From: Lepidurus packardi
Taxonomy: Eukaryota > Arthropoda > Branchiopoda > Notostraca > Triopsidae
DNA: 64,000 nt
Direction: 5' to 3'
Assembly (NCBI GenBank): GCA_023053545.1
Contig: JAKZAN010000133.1
Location: 27,874 to 91,873 of the forward strand
In this document: positions 21,959 through 34,560 of the stretch, in pieces
Layout of the letters: every line of letters begins with the position of its first letter
Numbering within the stretch: the stretch's first letter is position 1
Program-made: the position numbers and the translations under genes
Notes under the pieces: generated by a model
What the model saw: the letters and a program-made list of their open reading frames with translations, nothing else
What the model was told of the DNA's origin: nothing
Databases searched by the model: none

Positions 21959-24145
21959 ATGGACTACAGGAACTCAACCCTCAAATCCAACTCCTTTACG
22001 GACTCCCCCCACGCTCAATCTTCTTCCCGCTTCCCCAACAACGTTATCTCTTATGACCATCTTTCCAACTCTCTACGCCCTGACACCACACGCCATCAAG
22101 TTTCCGACAGAGGTCGGTCACAGCTCTCCCAAACCATGAATCTCTCGGCCAGCTCCAACTATCGTGACTCTCCTTTGGCCAAGAAAATTGGGGTCATCGC
22201 TCACTAGAGAACTCCCTAGAAATACCCCTTGGCTTCATAGAAATTCGGCAGAGATCTTCAAAATATAGAAGAGTCTGTTTCTTCTAAAAACCCTGATTTC
22301 CACCTCGGTGTGCCCAAGCAAGTCCCACTGCTTCGGGAGTCTTTCAAGCTGTCGAGTGGGTCTCAGTCTAACGGAAGATAGAATGATTATCTGCGGGCGA
22401 CGACTTCTTCCATAGAGCAGTGCCGGTGGGATACGAACCCAACGAAATTCGGGTACCCTCCAAAGCCTCCGATCCAGAGATCTTCACATGATAACAAAGA
22501 AAGTAGAACCTCTGTGAGCTACTCGCCGGGTAGCTCGCCTAGTAATATTTCGAAGTAAGCCAACACAGCTTACGCCCCCGCGAAAAGTCAGTTTTAGAAG
22601 AAAATGAATGACACCTTATCCTCTACGGGATCGAGTGAGAGGCTCCACGTTTAGATTAGAAGCAATCCTATCAGGAGTTCATTCTGCGATAGGCAGCCCG
22701 CCAATCTCTAGGGAAATACCCTACAAAACTTATACATTAGCACCCGCCTTAGCAAAAATCCCCATTAGCCTTCTTACCTTCTTCCTCCCAAATCTAGGGA
22801 TCCCCTGTAAACTTAGTTATAAAAGGCTCACAGCAAGTCGAGCCACAACCCCAAGGAACCAAGCTTTGACACCTAAAGATTTAACCTTCGAGGCACGACT
22901 TCTAAAGCTGATTATACCTCTCAGGCCGTGACAGACCTTCTAGCAAAATATAATAACAACTCAAACTCAAACAGTCTGCGAGTTCCGGGAGACTACAATC
23001 AAAGACCGCCGACTATCAACGTTGCTCCTGCTGCTGAGCTGGCCACGCCCACAAAAAACTACTATTAGACAAGGCCTAACAGCGCGTTTTCTGCGAACGC
23101 TACAAATACTTCTGCTAACAACAGTCCTCGGTCGAAGAAATCTTTCTTAGAAGAAAGTATCAGCCTAAACAGAAAGAAGTCCGCCTTCGAGGAAGCTTCT
23201 GCGACACACGCTGCATAGTTAAGGTTACCAACTCCTTCACTCAGCAGGGCTAGCAGTCAAAAGACTCCTCTGTCCAAGAGTGACTTCCAGATCGGGAAAT
23301 GTCTTGGCGACGGCAAGTTTGGCAAGGTTTATCCTTGTAAGGATAAGAGGACTGGCATCTTGTGTGCTTTGAAGGAAATCGCAAAGGAGAGCATCAAAAA
23401 GTACATGATGGAGGAGCAGATGCTCCTAGAAATCAAGCTGCAGCTGTATTTCGACCACCCGAACATCGTTAAACTTTTCGGCTGCTGGTCCGACAGCACC
23501 AACATCTACTTGCTGATGGAGTACATGGAGGAAGGCACCCTCTTCAGCTACCTAAAGAAGAACAGCAAGCAGGGCATCCCTGAAAAGTTGTGTGCTAAGT
23601 GGATGAGGGAGATCTGCAGCGCAGTCTACTACATGCATGACAGGGATATCGTCCACAGAGACATCAAGCCTGAAAATATAGTCCTCTCCAATGTAATTAC
23701 TCCTTCTCACTTATTTGTAGGGAACAGCAAAACTCTGTGACTTTGGTTGGGCCAACAGGACTATCTCCCGGAGGACCACATGTTGCGGCACATTCGACTA
23801 CGCTCCTCCATAGATTTTGGAGGGCAAAGAGTATGATCAGACTGTCGACCTATGGGCTTTGGGAGTGCTAACCTACTAGCTGCTGACGGGGAAGCTGCCT
23901 TTCTATAGTATCAGCCGATCTGAGACGATGAAGAATGTGCTGGGAGTAAGAACTATTGAGTTTATGTGTGGTTTAATTTGTGATAGGTGGATAAGAAGAA
24001 CATCTAGTTCCCAGTACATGTGTCGAAGGAGGCACGGGAATTCATCGAATCGCTGTTGAAGAAAGACCCTGACGCGCGGACACACGCAGACATGCTGCTG
24101 AAACACCCGTTTCTACGGGATGGGGAGAAGGATCAGGGGATGTGA
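21959..24145 (+). CDS. Aurora-like serine/threonine kinase with long N-terminal tail
   Basis: 705 residues; introns 23693-23720 (28 nt) and 23946-23986 (41 nt); stop TGA 24143-24145. About 440 disordered, Ser/Asn/Pro-rich residues precede a C-terminal kinase domain: LGDGKFGKVY, CALKEI (ATP lysine), IVHRDIKPEN, LCDFGWA, RRTTCCGTFDYAPPE, VDLWALGVLTYELLTGKLPF. DFGW and the RRTT-CGT activation loop are hallmarks of Aurora kinases, which control mitosis and, in protists, flagella. The Glu of APE is TAG (23811-23813) and the Glu of TYELL is also TAG, evidence for the Glu code. No TPX2-binding motif was identified in the long tail. Both introns are within the kinase domain. Confidence 0.9.
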
Positions 24146-24287
24146 TGTTGTGAAATTAGGATGCAAAGTACGAGGGTATTTCGATGTTGGTGTTGTATTC
24201 TTTGGGAGTTTTCCATTCCTGGCTATAATCGTAAATAATTATACAGCAATAGCCTCAATCTTCTAACCATAATAATCCATAATCCAC

Positions 24288-24986
24288 ATGATCGGAATCG
24301 GAGGAAGACTCGAGAAAAACACCAAGATCAAGCTACTCGCCGAAAAGGCCAGAGACTACAACAACAACTACGACCAACTCGAAAACCAGGGCATGCCTCC
24401 CGACCAAATCACCAACCTCCTAGCCACCCAATAGTTCCAAAAAAGACATGCCAACGTCACACTAGACCTCGAAGCCCACAAAGTATTCCTTCCATTTCAC
24501 GCTTCCCTGCGACTCCGGTCAGCTACCTTTAGAGATCAGACCTGATGAACGGCATCGGAGGATCGATATCGATGGGTTTTGTAGATGCCCACAAGACGCT
24601 GTCCGAGACCAAGACTATGTTCACGCCAGCAGAGACCAACTTCCGGAAGACAAAGGAACTCAGCTCCAAAGGAATGCCGGTTATCGATGAAAGTAAGTAG
24701 ACATATGATAAAAATACAACTGAAACTATGTGTAGAGTCTATAAAAGAACAGAAGGATGTGGAGAATAAGATGAAGTACAGGATCTACCAGGACCACTTG
24801 GCACAGATGTGGGACGGCGTCAAGTACGTCAAGAAGCAAGCCACAGAGCACTCCGCCAACTTTGTGCTGACCCCCGAGCTCCAGAAGGAAGTGGAGGGTA
24901 AAGACAAAAGCTACAACCAGCGCAAGAACGATCTGAAGTGGTACAGCGAGGAGTACGTGAAGACTAAACTGAGTCTCCGCAAGTGA
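24288..24986 (+). CDS. Hypothetical small hydrophilic protein
   Basis: 201 residues; introns 24483-24532 (50 nt, phase 0) and 24693-24735 (43 nt, phase 1); stop TGA 24984-24986. It is mostly helical and charged. A region near the middle (NGIGGSISMGFVDAHKTLSE) is Gly/Ser-rich; the end (TELQKEVEGKDKSYNQRK-like) is a charged helix. No family recognised. It sits head to tail between the Aurora kinase and the next coiled-coil gene. Confidence 0.65.
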
Positions 24987-25087
24987 TCGGATCTTTTCGA
25001 GGTTGGCTCTCAAACACTTTTATACTTTTTGAAGGTTGCATTTTGTGCATAAAAATAGTATTAATCCCAATAAAATTGTACCAAGTC

Positions 25088-26606
25088 ATGACAGCAGTTA
25101 AGCCTCAGATTCATCTCGCCCACCTCGACAACATCTGCTACTCCGAAGTCCTCGAAGTCAAAATTAACCAAGAAGCACTCAACAAGAACTTCTAAATCAT
25201 CGCCAAGTGCCTCGTCAAAATCAATGACTTGTCGCAGTACGTCCGTCACTGCGATGAAGAAATCGAGACCCTTAAGACCCAGACGAATCGCCACGACTCC
25301 ACCATCACGACACTTCAGAAGAACCAATAGCTAAGAAAGCAATTCGACCTGAACAGAGTCATCCAAAAGATCGAGGAGCACGACCAAACCCTTGGCAGGA
25401 TCATTGAAGACAACAAAGGCAACCAAGAAAACATCTCGAAGCTGTTTGATGTGGCTAAATACCTGGACTGTACTCGCTCATTCCTCAGACATCCTAGATA
25501 CTGAACTCATCAGGAACATCGACGAACGCAACCACTACGCCCTCAGATAGGAACAAGACAAGAGGCAGGCTGTCCATGCCGAAAAGATAGCCAGTCTCGA
25601 AAAGGGTAAGATGGACACAGAAAGATGCGAGAAGGAAATGTCGAAATTCGTACTGAACTCCAACTACAAGCGCTTCTTCCAAGATACCAACAGCGAACTC
25701 ATCCGTATCGAAAAATAGAAGCTGAACATTTTCGACTGTACTCTCTTCCCTCACATCTTACACAGTTAAATAATATCAGGAATAGGGTCGCGCTCAGACT
25801 GCACAAATTGCAGATATACGCACACTCGTTGACAAACTCCACAGGGCCGTCGAAGAAAACAATCAGCTGGTCAAAACTATAGACCTCAAGGAATTCGATA
25901 TCCGAGTTCGCAAGTCGCGTGAGGAGATGATGTTCCATATTAACGGATTGAAGCCCATCATCAACTCCAAGGCTGGCATGGCTGAGCTAGATCAGTTCCA
26001 CAAGGACTTGGAGATGCGGCTTCGGCTGTTCGAGAGTTCGAACTTGGAGAATGTGGCTGACAAAACCGAGACGAAGAAGGCATTGGTATTCCTCTAGAAG
26101 AGGGTAAAGACCATCTTTTGATTATTTGTTAGATTAATGCGTTATTGAAGTTGCTGTGCGAAAAGCGGGACGACGATGTGGACGCACTTCTGACCAAAAC
26201 AAATCCGATGAATTGTGCTTCCTGCTCGGCAAGCGTTATCAAAGTCCAGGACAAAACCTCTAAGTTCACCCCTTGGTCTAGTTTCCCCGTGCGAGAGTCT
26301 AGCGCTGCCAAGACCCATTTAGTCGAGACCAACACGGACACCAACAAAAACTTCGAAACTTTCATGTAGAAACTGGCTCTCAAGAAACTCTCATAACCCT
26401 TCATGGCTAAAACCAATGCCTAAGAAAAACTCGAAATGCTAGCAGAAGCTATTACTACGGCTCGGTAAAAGGAAATGGCTGACGACCCGGCCACGACGAG
26501 AGCTACCAATTTCATGCAAACCTACGGGCGATCTGACAGTAAAAACACCCTAGGGCCTGGGAGGGTGCGTCCAGAGTCCAAAACCAGAAGTGCACAGAAA
26601 GGCTGA
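25088..26606 (+). CDS. Coiled-coil protein with a 19-nt intron
   Basis: 480 residues; introns 25470-25488 (19 nt), 25738-25765 (28 nt) and 26104-26132 (29 nt); stop TGA 26604-26606. Both early introns follow the same exon ending (GAC-T, phase 1). Nearly the whole protein is helical and charged, with heptad-like spacing. A Cys pair (NCASCSAS) follows residue 340. TAA/TAG codons are frequent and lie at surface-type Glu positions. I recognise no family; length and composition fit a structural cytoskeletal or ciliary protein. Confidence 0.7.
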
Positions 26607-26714
26607 TTCACTATCATAAAGACACTAGTTAAAAAGACTACCCCTTGAATGGGCCTTTATAATAGAATTTTAAAATCAATATTTCTATTGTTTGGTCGAG
26701 AACACCGAATCGCC

Positions 26715-27143
26715 ATGTCCTACCTACTACCTCATCTCGAAAATGGCTGGGAGGTCGACCAGGCCATCCTCAACGAAGGCGAAAAGCTGGTCATCATTCG
26801 GTTTGGGCACGACTGGGACCCCAAGTGTATGCAGATGGACGAAGTCATGGTCAAAGCAGCGCCCAAACTCCGCAGCTACGTGGTTATGTATTGCGTAGAC
26901 ATAACAAAGGTGCCTGACTTCAACACGATGTACGAACTGTACGACCCAGTGACTCTGATGTTCTTCTACCGCAACAAACACATGATGATCGACCTGGGAA
27001 CAGGCAACAATAATAAGATCAACTGGGCACTGAACGACAAGCAGTAACTGATGGACATCTGCTAGACAATCTACAAGGGAGCCAGGAAAGGGAAAGGACT
27101 GGTGGTGGCGACGAAGGACTACTCGACCAACCACAAATACTGA
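26715..27143 (+). CDS. TXNL4A: Dim1 / U5 snRNP 15-kDa protein
   Basis: 142 residues, exactly the length of human TXNL4A/Dim1, without introns; ATG 26715, stop TGA 27141-27143. It starts MSYLLPHLENGWEVDQAIL and contains VIIRFGHDWDPKCMQMDEV, DITKVPDFNTMYELYDP and DLGTGNNNKINWAL, all near-identical to animal and yeast Dim1. This thioredoxin-fold protein is a core part of the U5 snRNP and is needed for pre-mRNA splicing, which fits the intron-rich genes around it. In-frame TAA (27045) and TAG (27063) fall where Dim1 has Glu (DKQE and IIETVY), so this gene is a good calibrator of the code. Confidence 0.97.
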
Positions 27144-27648
27144 TGTGCACACTGTATTTGGCAGTGCAAATCTATTGTTTCTAGGTTATTCGATGTGCTG
27201 GGATTTATACTGTATGGTGGCATAGTTAAGTGAGGTAAGCTTTTTAGCGCAGAGCCATTGATGTGTAGGAAGGCCACTAAGAAATCAATATCGATTCCTA
27301 ACCTATCGTATAGATTTGTTGTCCTTCTGGAAGAATAACAGTAATTTCATAGGCTTCGTAATGCCGACCCCTAAAATATATTTAAGCTTGACTCTCGACG
27401 TATGTTACAGTAAACAGTCTGGCATGCACCATATTGAGTCAGCTCGTCGAGAATGGTCGGTAGATAGGATAGGATATAGCCTGTAGAGTTATGGGTGTGG
27501 CTTTGTATCGAGTATTCATTATGTAGGTGAGGTGCCAGAAGTACAACCCTCTCCATAATTCAATAAAATCATCTGAGAAAACCCTAGACTTTATTCTCTC
27601 TCAAAACCATCGCAACAAGATCCCAAAAAGCAATCCTCCCTTAAGCCT
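27144..27648. other. Intergenic region
   Basis: 505 bp between the Dim1 gene and the CAMK-like kinase gene, both on the plus strand. Only short frames with unlikely composition exist on either strand. Nothing recognisable. Confidence 0.5.
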
Positions 27649-29440
27649 ATGTCCGAATTGTTCCGCATATAATAAAACCAACGGGGTCCCTCCTCTATCA
27701 AGACCGTCAACATCACAGCCAATGGGAATCCCGACAAAACCTTCACTCTTCAGCTCCGTCTGCCCATCACGCTCGCTGAAGTTGCTCGTGCGGCGGAGGC
27801 CCGATGGAATAATAAATACCGCAGTATAAGGCTCTTCAACCCAGAAGGCGTAGAGTATTTCGAAGAAGACCTCAAGTACCTCAAGGACAACGAAAACATC
27901 TATCTGAGCAAAGGTACGCTGTCGACCACAATTGTGTTTGGAATATGTAAATTATGACCTGGTAGGATAGGAATTCGATGCCAACAGCAGTTTCGGAGAG
28001 TACGACGTCCTCAAAAGTTTGGGTGAGGGCGGCTTCGGCAAGGTCAGCCTCGGAAAGCACAAATCTACCGGCGAACTCGTCGCCATTAAGGTCATGAAGG
28101 CCAACAAGATCAAGAACGCCCATGAAATTGACCTAGTATTCCGTGAGGTGGAAAACCTGAAGGCTCTGAACCACCCGAACATCGTCAAAATCTATAACTG
28201 TTATACACTGCGAGAAATGCAGGTCGTGGTCATCATGGAGTACCTGGAAGGTGGAGAACTGCTGCAGTATCTCCGCATCAAGGGTAGACTTGACTTCAAA
28301 TAGACTCTTCTATTCTTTCGCAAAATCGCTTCGGCCATCGAATACTGCCACTCAAAAAATATCGTTCATCGAGACCTCAAGCTCGAGAACATCCTCATCA
28401 AAAAGGTAGAGACTCAGGACATCAAGGTAGCTGATTTCGGGATTAGCGGTGTCGCAGAGCAATTTAACCCTGATGTCGACAGCGGAACTCTCAAGTACAT
28501 GGCCCCCGAAATCCTAAGCGGCAACTAGAAAGGTAACTCTCCCGCCGTGGATGTGTGGGCTCTGGGCTGCATCTTCTACTACCTGCTTTTCGGGAAGCTG
28601 CCTTTCGTGGGCCGCACGACAGGCGAGACCATTCGAATGATCGTCGAAGGCTACTACAAAGTGCCGAAGGAAATACCAATTAAAGAGTCGGCGCTCGCGC
28701 TCCTATCCAGGTAGTCCCACATTTGAAAGATTTTCTGCGGTGTACTTATCCATTTTTGTGAGGTAGCTAGGATGTTGGATGTCAACCCCAAGACCAGAAT
28801 CAAAATTACAGACTTATGTGATGAACTCCCCAGTCTCGACGATCGCCATAATATGTGTACTGAGGAGTCCCTGACCAGCTCCCCCAGCAACAGCGCCAAC
28901 AGCATGTATAGCCGCTACTCTCGCGACATCCCGAATAGCGGAAAGTTCCCCGAACTCTTCAACTCTAAGAACTTGAACAATAGCATCAATGGTCCTGAGA
29001 CCGTCTGTGTCCAGGTACGAGAATCCAGTCCCAACAAACTGGCGAGTATCAACCAGAAGCGTGCACCTTTGTACGCCAAAAAGAGTTCAGCCGTTTATTC
29101 CTATGGGAGTTCATCATCGACGAAGCCAGCGATGCAGGCAGCGTTGCTTGTCCCGAAGCGACTAGAGAAAGAAAAGGATATAATCGAGAACGAGCTAAAA
29201 TAGTATCAGAATAGGAAAAAGCCAGCCCTACAGTCTTCAGTGAATGGGTCTGGGTCAGGCGAACGGGGCTTGTTCAAAAGCTACGACAAGAGTGCAGCGA
29301 AGTCGCAACAAGTTGTAAAGAAGGACAAGATCGGTGTGGTGGGGAACGGGAGCAACGTGTTAGGAAGCACGAACGGTCTGGGGTTCGGGACGAGTATCAA
29401 GAAGCGGGACTCGATCGTCTAAATCAAGAAGACGAAGTGA
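27649..29440 (+). CDS. CAMK/AMPK-like serine/threonine kinase with N-terminal ubiquitin-like region
   Basis: 559 residues; introns 27914-27965 (52 nt) and 28711-28770 (60 nt); stop TGA 29438-29440. Residues 1-90 resemble a small beta-grasp fold (TFTLQLRLPITLAEVARAAE ... SIRLFNPEGVE), similar to doublecortin or ubiquitin-like modules; this is inference. The kinase domain follows: LGEGGFGKVSLGKH, LVAIKVM, IVHRDLKLENILI, VADFGISG, SGTLKYMAPEIL, VDVWALGCIFYYLLFGKLPF, ending LLSRMLDVNPKTR across the second intron. All catalytic residues are present. The C-terminal 200 residues are Ser/Asn/Lys-rich and disordered. It looks like a MARK/AMPK-type kinase. Confidence 0.85.
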
Positions 29441-29855
29441 ATGAGAAATAGTACTACCACTTTTTGAGTGTAGTGTCAAGAGGCGTCACTCTTTTTGTTA
29501 AGCATTTTATCAAATATACGCATTGCTGTCGAATTACGGTATCGCCAGGGAAAACCCATAACATATTAGACGCAGTGTCGCCACATAACATAATACCGTC
29601 TCACACACTACAGATTGGAATGGGCTTGCTCATTCCAGTCATTAGAGGATGGAAGCCGGCGCTCATCCGGCGGACATTTTAAGTGACCACAGCAACACTC
29701 TTCTAAAAAAGTCTCTGCTGACTCTAAGTTGTCAAGCGGTTACCCAGGGAATAGATATCTCACCCTACCTTTTTCCCCTACTCCCTGCTTCTACTTTGCT
29801 TCCCATATTAATTATATTCCCATCAATATTCCCATCACTGCCCATCTCGGTTCCC
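29441..29855. other. Intergenic region
   Basis: 415 bp between the kinase gene and the myotubularin gene, same strand. No coding frame or RNA gene that I can support. Confidence 0.5.
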
Positions 29856-32047
29856 ATGTGGAAATCAGTCAAGAACATGTTCGGCAACAACTCCAAAAAG
29901 GTTGACCCTAATTACAATGAAGCTCGCGTAGTTCCCCATCATCATTCTTTCCCACTCTTTTTGAGGCATGTAGACAGTAAACTTCGGAGTCTCAACCGAC
30001 AAGATGGAGAAGAAGACGATAACCTTCGGTAATGCTGTTGCACCAGGCAGCGCCACGAATGCAGTCACGTCGGACCTGGCGATGCGAGGGGAAAACGATG
30101 ATTTCGAAGTAGTGCTGATAAAATAGTAGCCCGAAACAGAAGACAAAAGATACTAGAAAATTGACTGCAAACTGACTCTGAAGGACTTGCAGTTCAGCAA
30201 AGACGACATCCTGCCTGGCGAGATCATTGTGCTCTACGAGAAGAAATTAGTCGAAGCACGCATCAGGAAGAATCAGTATGCTCCGGGCGAGTTCATACTC
30301 ACCAATTATAAGCTAGTCTTCAAATTCGTCGACAAGTCAATCCAGTTCGAGCGCGATGACTACTTCAAGATCCCTCTAGGCTTGGTCGATCGGGTCGAGC
30401 GACGCAACGATGGCAAGCGCAACCAGGAAATGCAACCCAAGTTGGTGCTCTGGCTGAAGGACACCCGATAAATCAAATTCCGATTCCCGATGATAGACAC
30501 AATGAAGAAGATCCACGATGAGGTTAACCGATTCGCGTTCGTCACCCAGAAGAAGCAGTTCTTTGCGTTCCGCTACCACCTAAGTAACTCGTCATTGGCA
30601 TCCGAGTTTATAACCAAACACAGACAACAAGTAGATGGAGGACAAGCACGAGGGCTGGAAACTCTACAACCCTCTGGCCGAGTTCGAACGCTTAGGACTC
30701 AAACTCATGGATCACACTGACAAAATACAAACTGAGTTTACTTCCGACTACAAGATTTATGACAACACTGCTGGCAAGCTCTGTTCGACCTATCCATCTT
30801 TCATCGTGCTCCCATCCAGAATCCTCTATGACTACGTCGGGAGAGCAGCCAAGTTCCGCTCGCGTGAAAGAATACCTGCACTCACGTACGCACTTGAGAC
30901 TAATGGGAGGATGACAACGCTCTTCCGATGTTCGCAGCCCAAAGTAGGGATGAGTAAGAATAGCAATTTGGAAGACCAGATTCTCTTGCGACTCATCGGA
31001 GATCCCAAAGCAGACATAGCTCAGTAGCATAAAACGGGGGTCATTAACTTGAAGGTTTTTGATGCGCGTCCTTATGCCGCAGCATTCGGCAACATGATAG
31101 CAGGCAAAGGCTACGAACTGGCATAGTTCTACAAGAATGTCGAAGTGACTTTCCTGGATATACCTAACATCCATACCGTTCGGGAAAGCTACCTAAAACT
31201 GAAACAGGCGTGCTTTACGGATGATGGGAAGTTCTTGTCCACACTCTCAGATTCCGGCTGGTATGACTTAGTCTTTGGAGTCTTGGCAGGAGCCAGGCAA
31301 GTGGCCACTAGCTTACTAAAGGGCGTGAACAGCCTTGTACACTGCTCAGATGGGTGGGATCGCACAAGTCAGCTATGTGCACTCTCCCAAATGATCTTGG
31401 ACCCATTCTACAGAACGATGGAGGGTTTCCAAATCCTGATCGAGAAGGACTTTGTATCGTTCGGACACATGTTCTGTGAGAGAATGGGCCAGGGGCTGAA
31501 TAAGCCTAATAGCGAACAGAAATCCCAGATTTTCATCCAATTCATTGACTGTGTCAGCCAGCTCCTCTATCAGTTTCCAGTCTCATTCTAGTTTAGCTAC
31601 AAGTATTTGAGCGAACTTCTGAAGCAGGCAATGGTCCATGTCTTTGGCACTTTCCTCTGCGACTCTCACCTTCAACAACTCAATGCGGGAGTATCCAGAA
31701 AGACAGTCTCACTTTGGTCTTACTTCCGTCAGCACCGCGAACAGTACCTCAATCCATACTACCAACCTGGATGGTCTAAGCACCTGGACGTCTCGCCAGC
31801 CCAGAAGCACATGCGATTTTTTAAGGAACATTTCCTGTACCATGTTGATGGGTTTAGAGATGTGTACGCGATCTACAGCTGTGACTGGACGGATGAAAAC
31901 CCAGGAGTGATCCATAGCCAGCTGAAGAAGGAAAATGAGCTACTGCGAGATCGGCATATGGAGAACGAGAAAACGATCGGTATGTTGCGGGAGAGAGTGG
32001 AAGAGGCGCGAAGGAAGCGGGCTAAAAGATTAGATGGAAGAGAATGA
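29856..32047 (+). CDS. Myotubularin-family phosphoinositide 3-phosphatase
   Basis: 692 residues; introns 29901-29973 (73 nt) and 30584-30623 (40 nt); stop TGA 32045-32047. Order of parts: a short N-terminus, a PH-GRAM domain (GEIIVLYEKKLVEARI ... GEFILTNYKLVFKF), the myotubularin core with GWKLYNPLAEFERLGL, ARPYAAAFGNMIAGKGYE, the active site HCSDGWDRTSQ (CX5R, intact, so probably catalytic), LDPFYRTMEGFQILIEKDF, and a C-terminal coiled coil. It removes the 3-phosphate of PI3P and PI(3,5)P2 on endosomes. At 31589-31591 TAG stands for the Glu of the conserved FEF after QFP, more evidence that TAG is Glu. The second intron is needed to reach GWKLY in frame. Confidence 0.93.
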
Positions 32048-32346
32048 TGGTATATAAATCTAGGGAGATAGTGAATTTAAAGTATTGGTAGTATTCTGGA
32101 GGGATGGTTTAACTGACTAATAGGGATATATTTGGCTGAAGGGTTATAATGCCTGGCCAAAAGTACGGAACCACACAACCCAATAGCAAGAGTCCCTCCC
32201 ACCCTCCCTCTAAATTTATTACTCCCTCTTTTTATTGAGCCTCTTCTCTGCACTCCCACTCCATTTTTAATATTCAAAATTCAAATTACTCCTGCTTCCT
32301 CCATTCTTCCTCGCCTCCGACTTCCTCTGCCTGCACTCATTCTCCT

Positions 32347-34429
32347 ATGTCTACGATTATACTCGAACACTTCTACAAAGAGTACCGCATCGGCAAAAAA
32401 CTGGGCCAAGGCTCCTATGGCACTGTCTATCAAATCACCCACATCTCTTCGGGCCACCTATTCGCCCTCAAAATCATGCACATCACCAATAAAAAAGAGC
32501 TAAAAGATGCAGTCCAAGAAATCGTAGCCATGATCCGTTTCAGACACCCCCTCGTTATACAGGTACGCATTTTAGCATTATCGGCCCTTCTATGAAGTTC
32601 AGATCCATAAGTTTTATCACGGTATGCGCTCCTTCCCGAGCAATCTCAAGATCCAAGTCCCAGAAGTTGGTATCATCATGTAACTTGGTCAGGACTCGCT
32701 TCAGGATCTAATAACAAAGACTGCAAAAAAAGGCAAAAATCTGCCCCTTGACGAAATCCTGAAGTTTGCCCTAAGGTTCCTCAATTTCTTCGCTGAACTT
32801 GAAAGACGAGGTATTTACTATCGAGACATCAAGCCTGCTAACTTTATCGTCATCGACGAATAGCGCTTTCACTGTAAACTCACCGATTTCGGTCTCTGCA
32901 AAGAAGAAAAAGTCAGACATCAAAACCCGAAGAACCAACCTAGTGAGGGCTATGCGGGTTCCTTCTACTACTCGTCGCCCCAGCAGAGGGACAGATTCTT
33001 CTACCCCGAAGCCTATAAGAACATGCCTGTGAATCACGCGAAAAATGATGTGTACAGTCTGGGAGTGACTTTGTACCAGATGGCTACCAATGAGTTGCCC
33101 GAAAGCGAAAAACACATTTCGTTTAAAAGAGTCATGAACATCCACGATATTGAATCTCAGGGCTTCCAAGGAGAACTGTTCATCGAACTCATGAAGAGCA
33201 TGCTCGAATAGAAATAAGATATCAGGCCAACCTTCGTGGAACTGAGCAAAAGGGTGGAGTCTGCGATACTCCGCAACCAGGAAATAGGCAGCGAGAACCA
33301 AGACACTTCTAATTTGATGCTGGGCCATGTGAGTGCCGAAGACAAAGCCCTGGAGCTTTCTCTGAGCGAACCCTTTCAATACAACGAGCTGGAGCTGGTG
33401 AGGAGTGACTCGGTATCTTCTGTTTCTACGGAGACTAGCAAAATAGTAAAAAGACTGAAGATCAACACTGTCAATAAAATAAGCACTGGGCTGCCAATCC
33501 AGTCTCTGTGTGTATGCGATGACCTCATATTCCTCGGTTCATCGGCGGGAGAAATCAGAATTCTCTACCAATAAAACATATTCGAGGTAAAAAGTTCACA
33601 CACGAGAGCTATCACTACGATTGAACAGATTTCGGAATCCGAAGTCATGAGCGGAGGATGCGACGGAAAGCTGCTTGTCTGGGACATCACACTCATTCGC
33701 AAACTGCTTCCTCTTATTGAGCCCAAAACCACAGTCAAGAAAAATGTCTTGTTCAACACCAACAAGAAGGAGACCAAGTACGAAGTAGATCACTAGGATC
33801 TATACAAATAAAGAACAGATATCCCACAGTATGAGCATGGTATCAGCTGGGTCTCCAGACACAAAAACTACTTGCTAGTAGGCTACCATAGTGGGGACAT
33901 CTACCTCTCGTCAGACCAGGGAGACTCATTTAACCTCAAACCACACTCAAGTTCAGTCTGTGCTTCAGCCTACTATACTGCTAGCAACATGGATGAGTAT
34001 TTGATTACTGGAGGCTATGATGGCATGGTCAGACGGATCAACATCAAAAATAAATCCCTGGAAACTCACTTCATGTCTTTAGATTCTCCAATACTTGCAA
34101 TGGCGATTCTTCACGAATCGAATACTGTAAGCGTTCTTACAGTTTCTGGAAAGGTAGTAGCCAGTGACTTTGACCTCAATATCAAGTATTGTGGCTATAT
34201 CGAGTCATAAACCCTACTAGGAGGGTGTTTCTGTCAGTGTGGAGAGTCAACGACAGGACTCGTAAGTCTATCGGAGAACGGTGAGGTCATTCAGGACCAG
34301 AATGAAGTAGTGCAGTTGCTGGATACGAAGGGCACACATTTAGTACGGAGCACGCTAGACAATGGGTTGGTGCTGGGAAGCTTAGAAGGAGCAGTCTACA
34401 TCGTGAAGAGAATACTGGACCCAGCCTGA
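32347..34429 (+). CDS. Protein kinase fused to beta-propeller (WD40-like) repeats
   Basis: 680 residues; one 40-nt intron (32563-32602); stop TGA 34427-34429. Kinase residues about 1-300: LGQGSYGTVYQI, LFALKIM, YRDIKPANFIV (HRD has become YRD; the catalytic Asp is kept), LTDFGLC, then SSPQQRD where APE is expected, so the APE Glu is missing. The overall shape is casein-kinase-1 or CDC7-like. After a linker, residues about 370-680 carry repeats ending in short strands such as CDDLIFLGSSAGEIRILY, GGCDGKLLVWDI, LLVGYHSGDIYLS and ITGGYDGMVRRI, typical of WD40-like blades. Such fusions of a divergent kinase with WD40 repeats occur in ciliates; function unknown. Confidence 0.8.
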
Positions 34430-34560
34430 ATGACACCGTAGTCATAATTTTTTACTTATTAGCGTGTAAATATAGTGTTACTTTCTCTCTGTTTCTGATT
34501 TACTTGGCAGTTTATCTTATTACTTACTGTTTCATTTTATACTTTATAAATCCTATCCCG

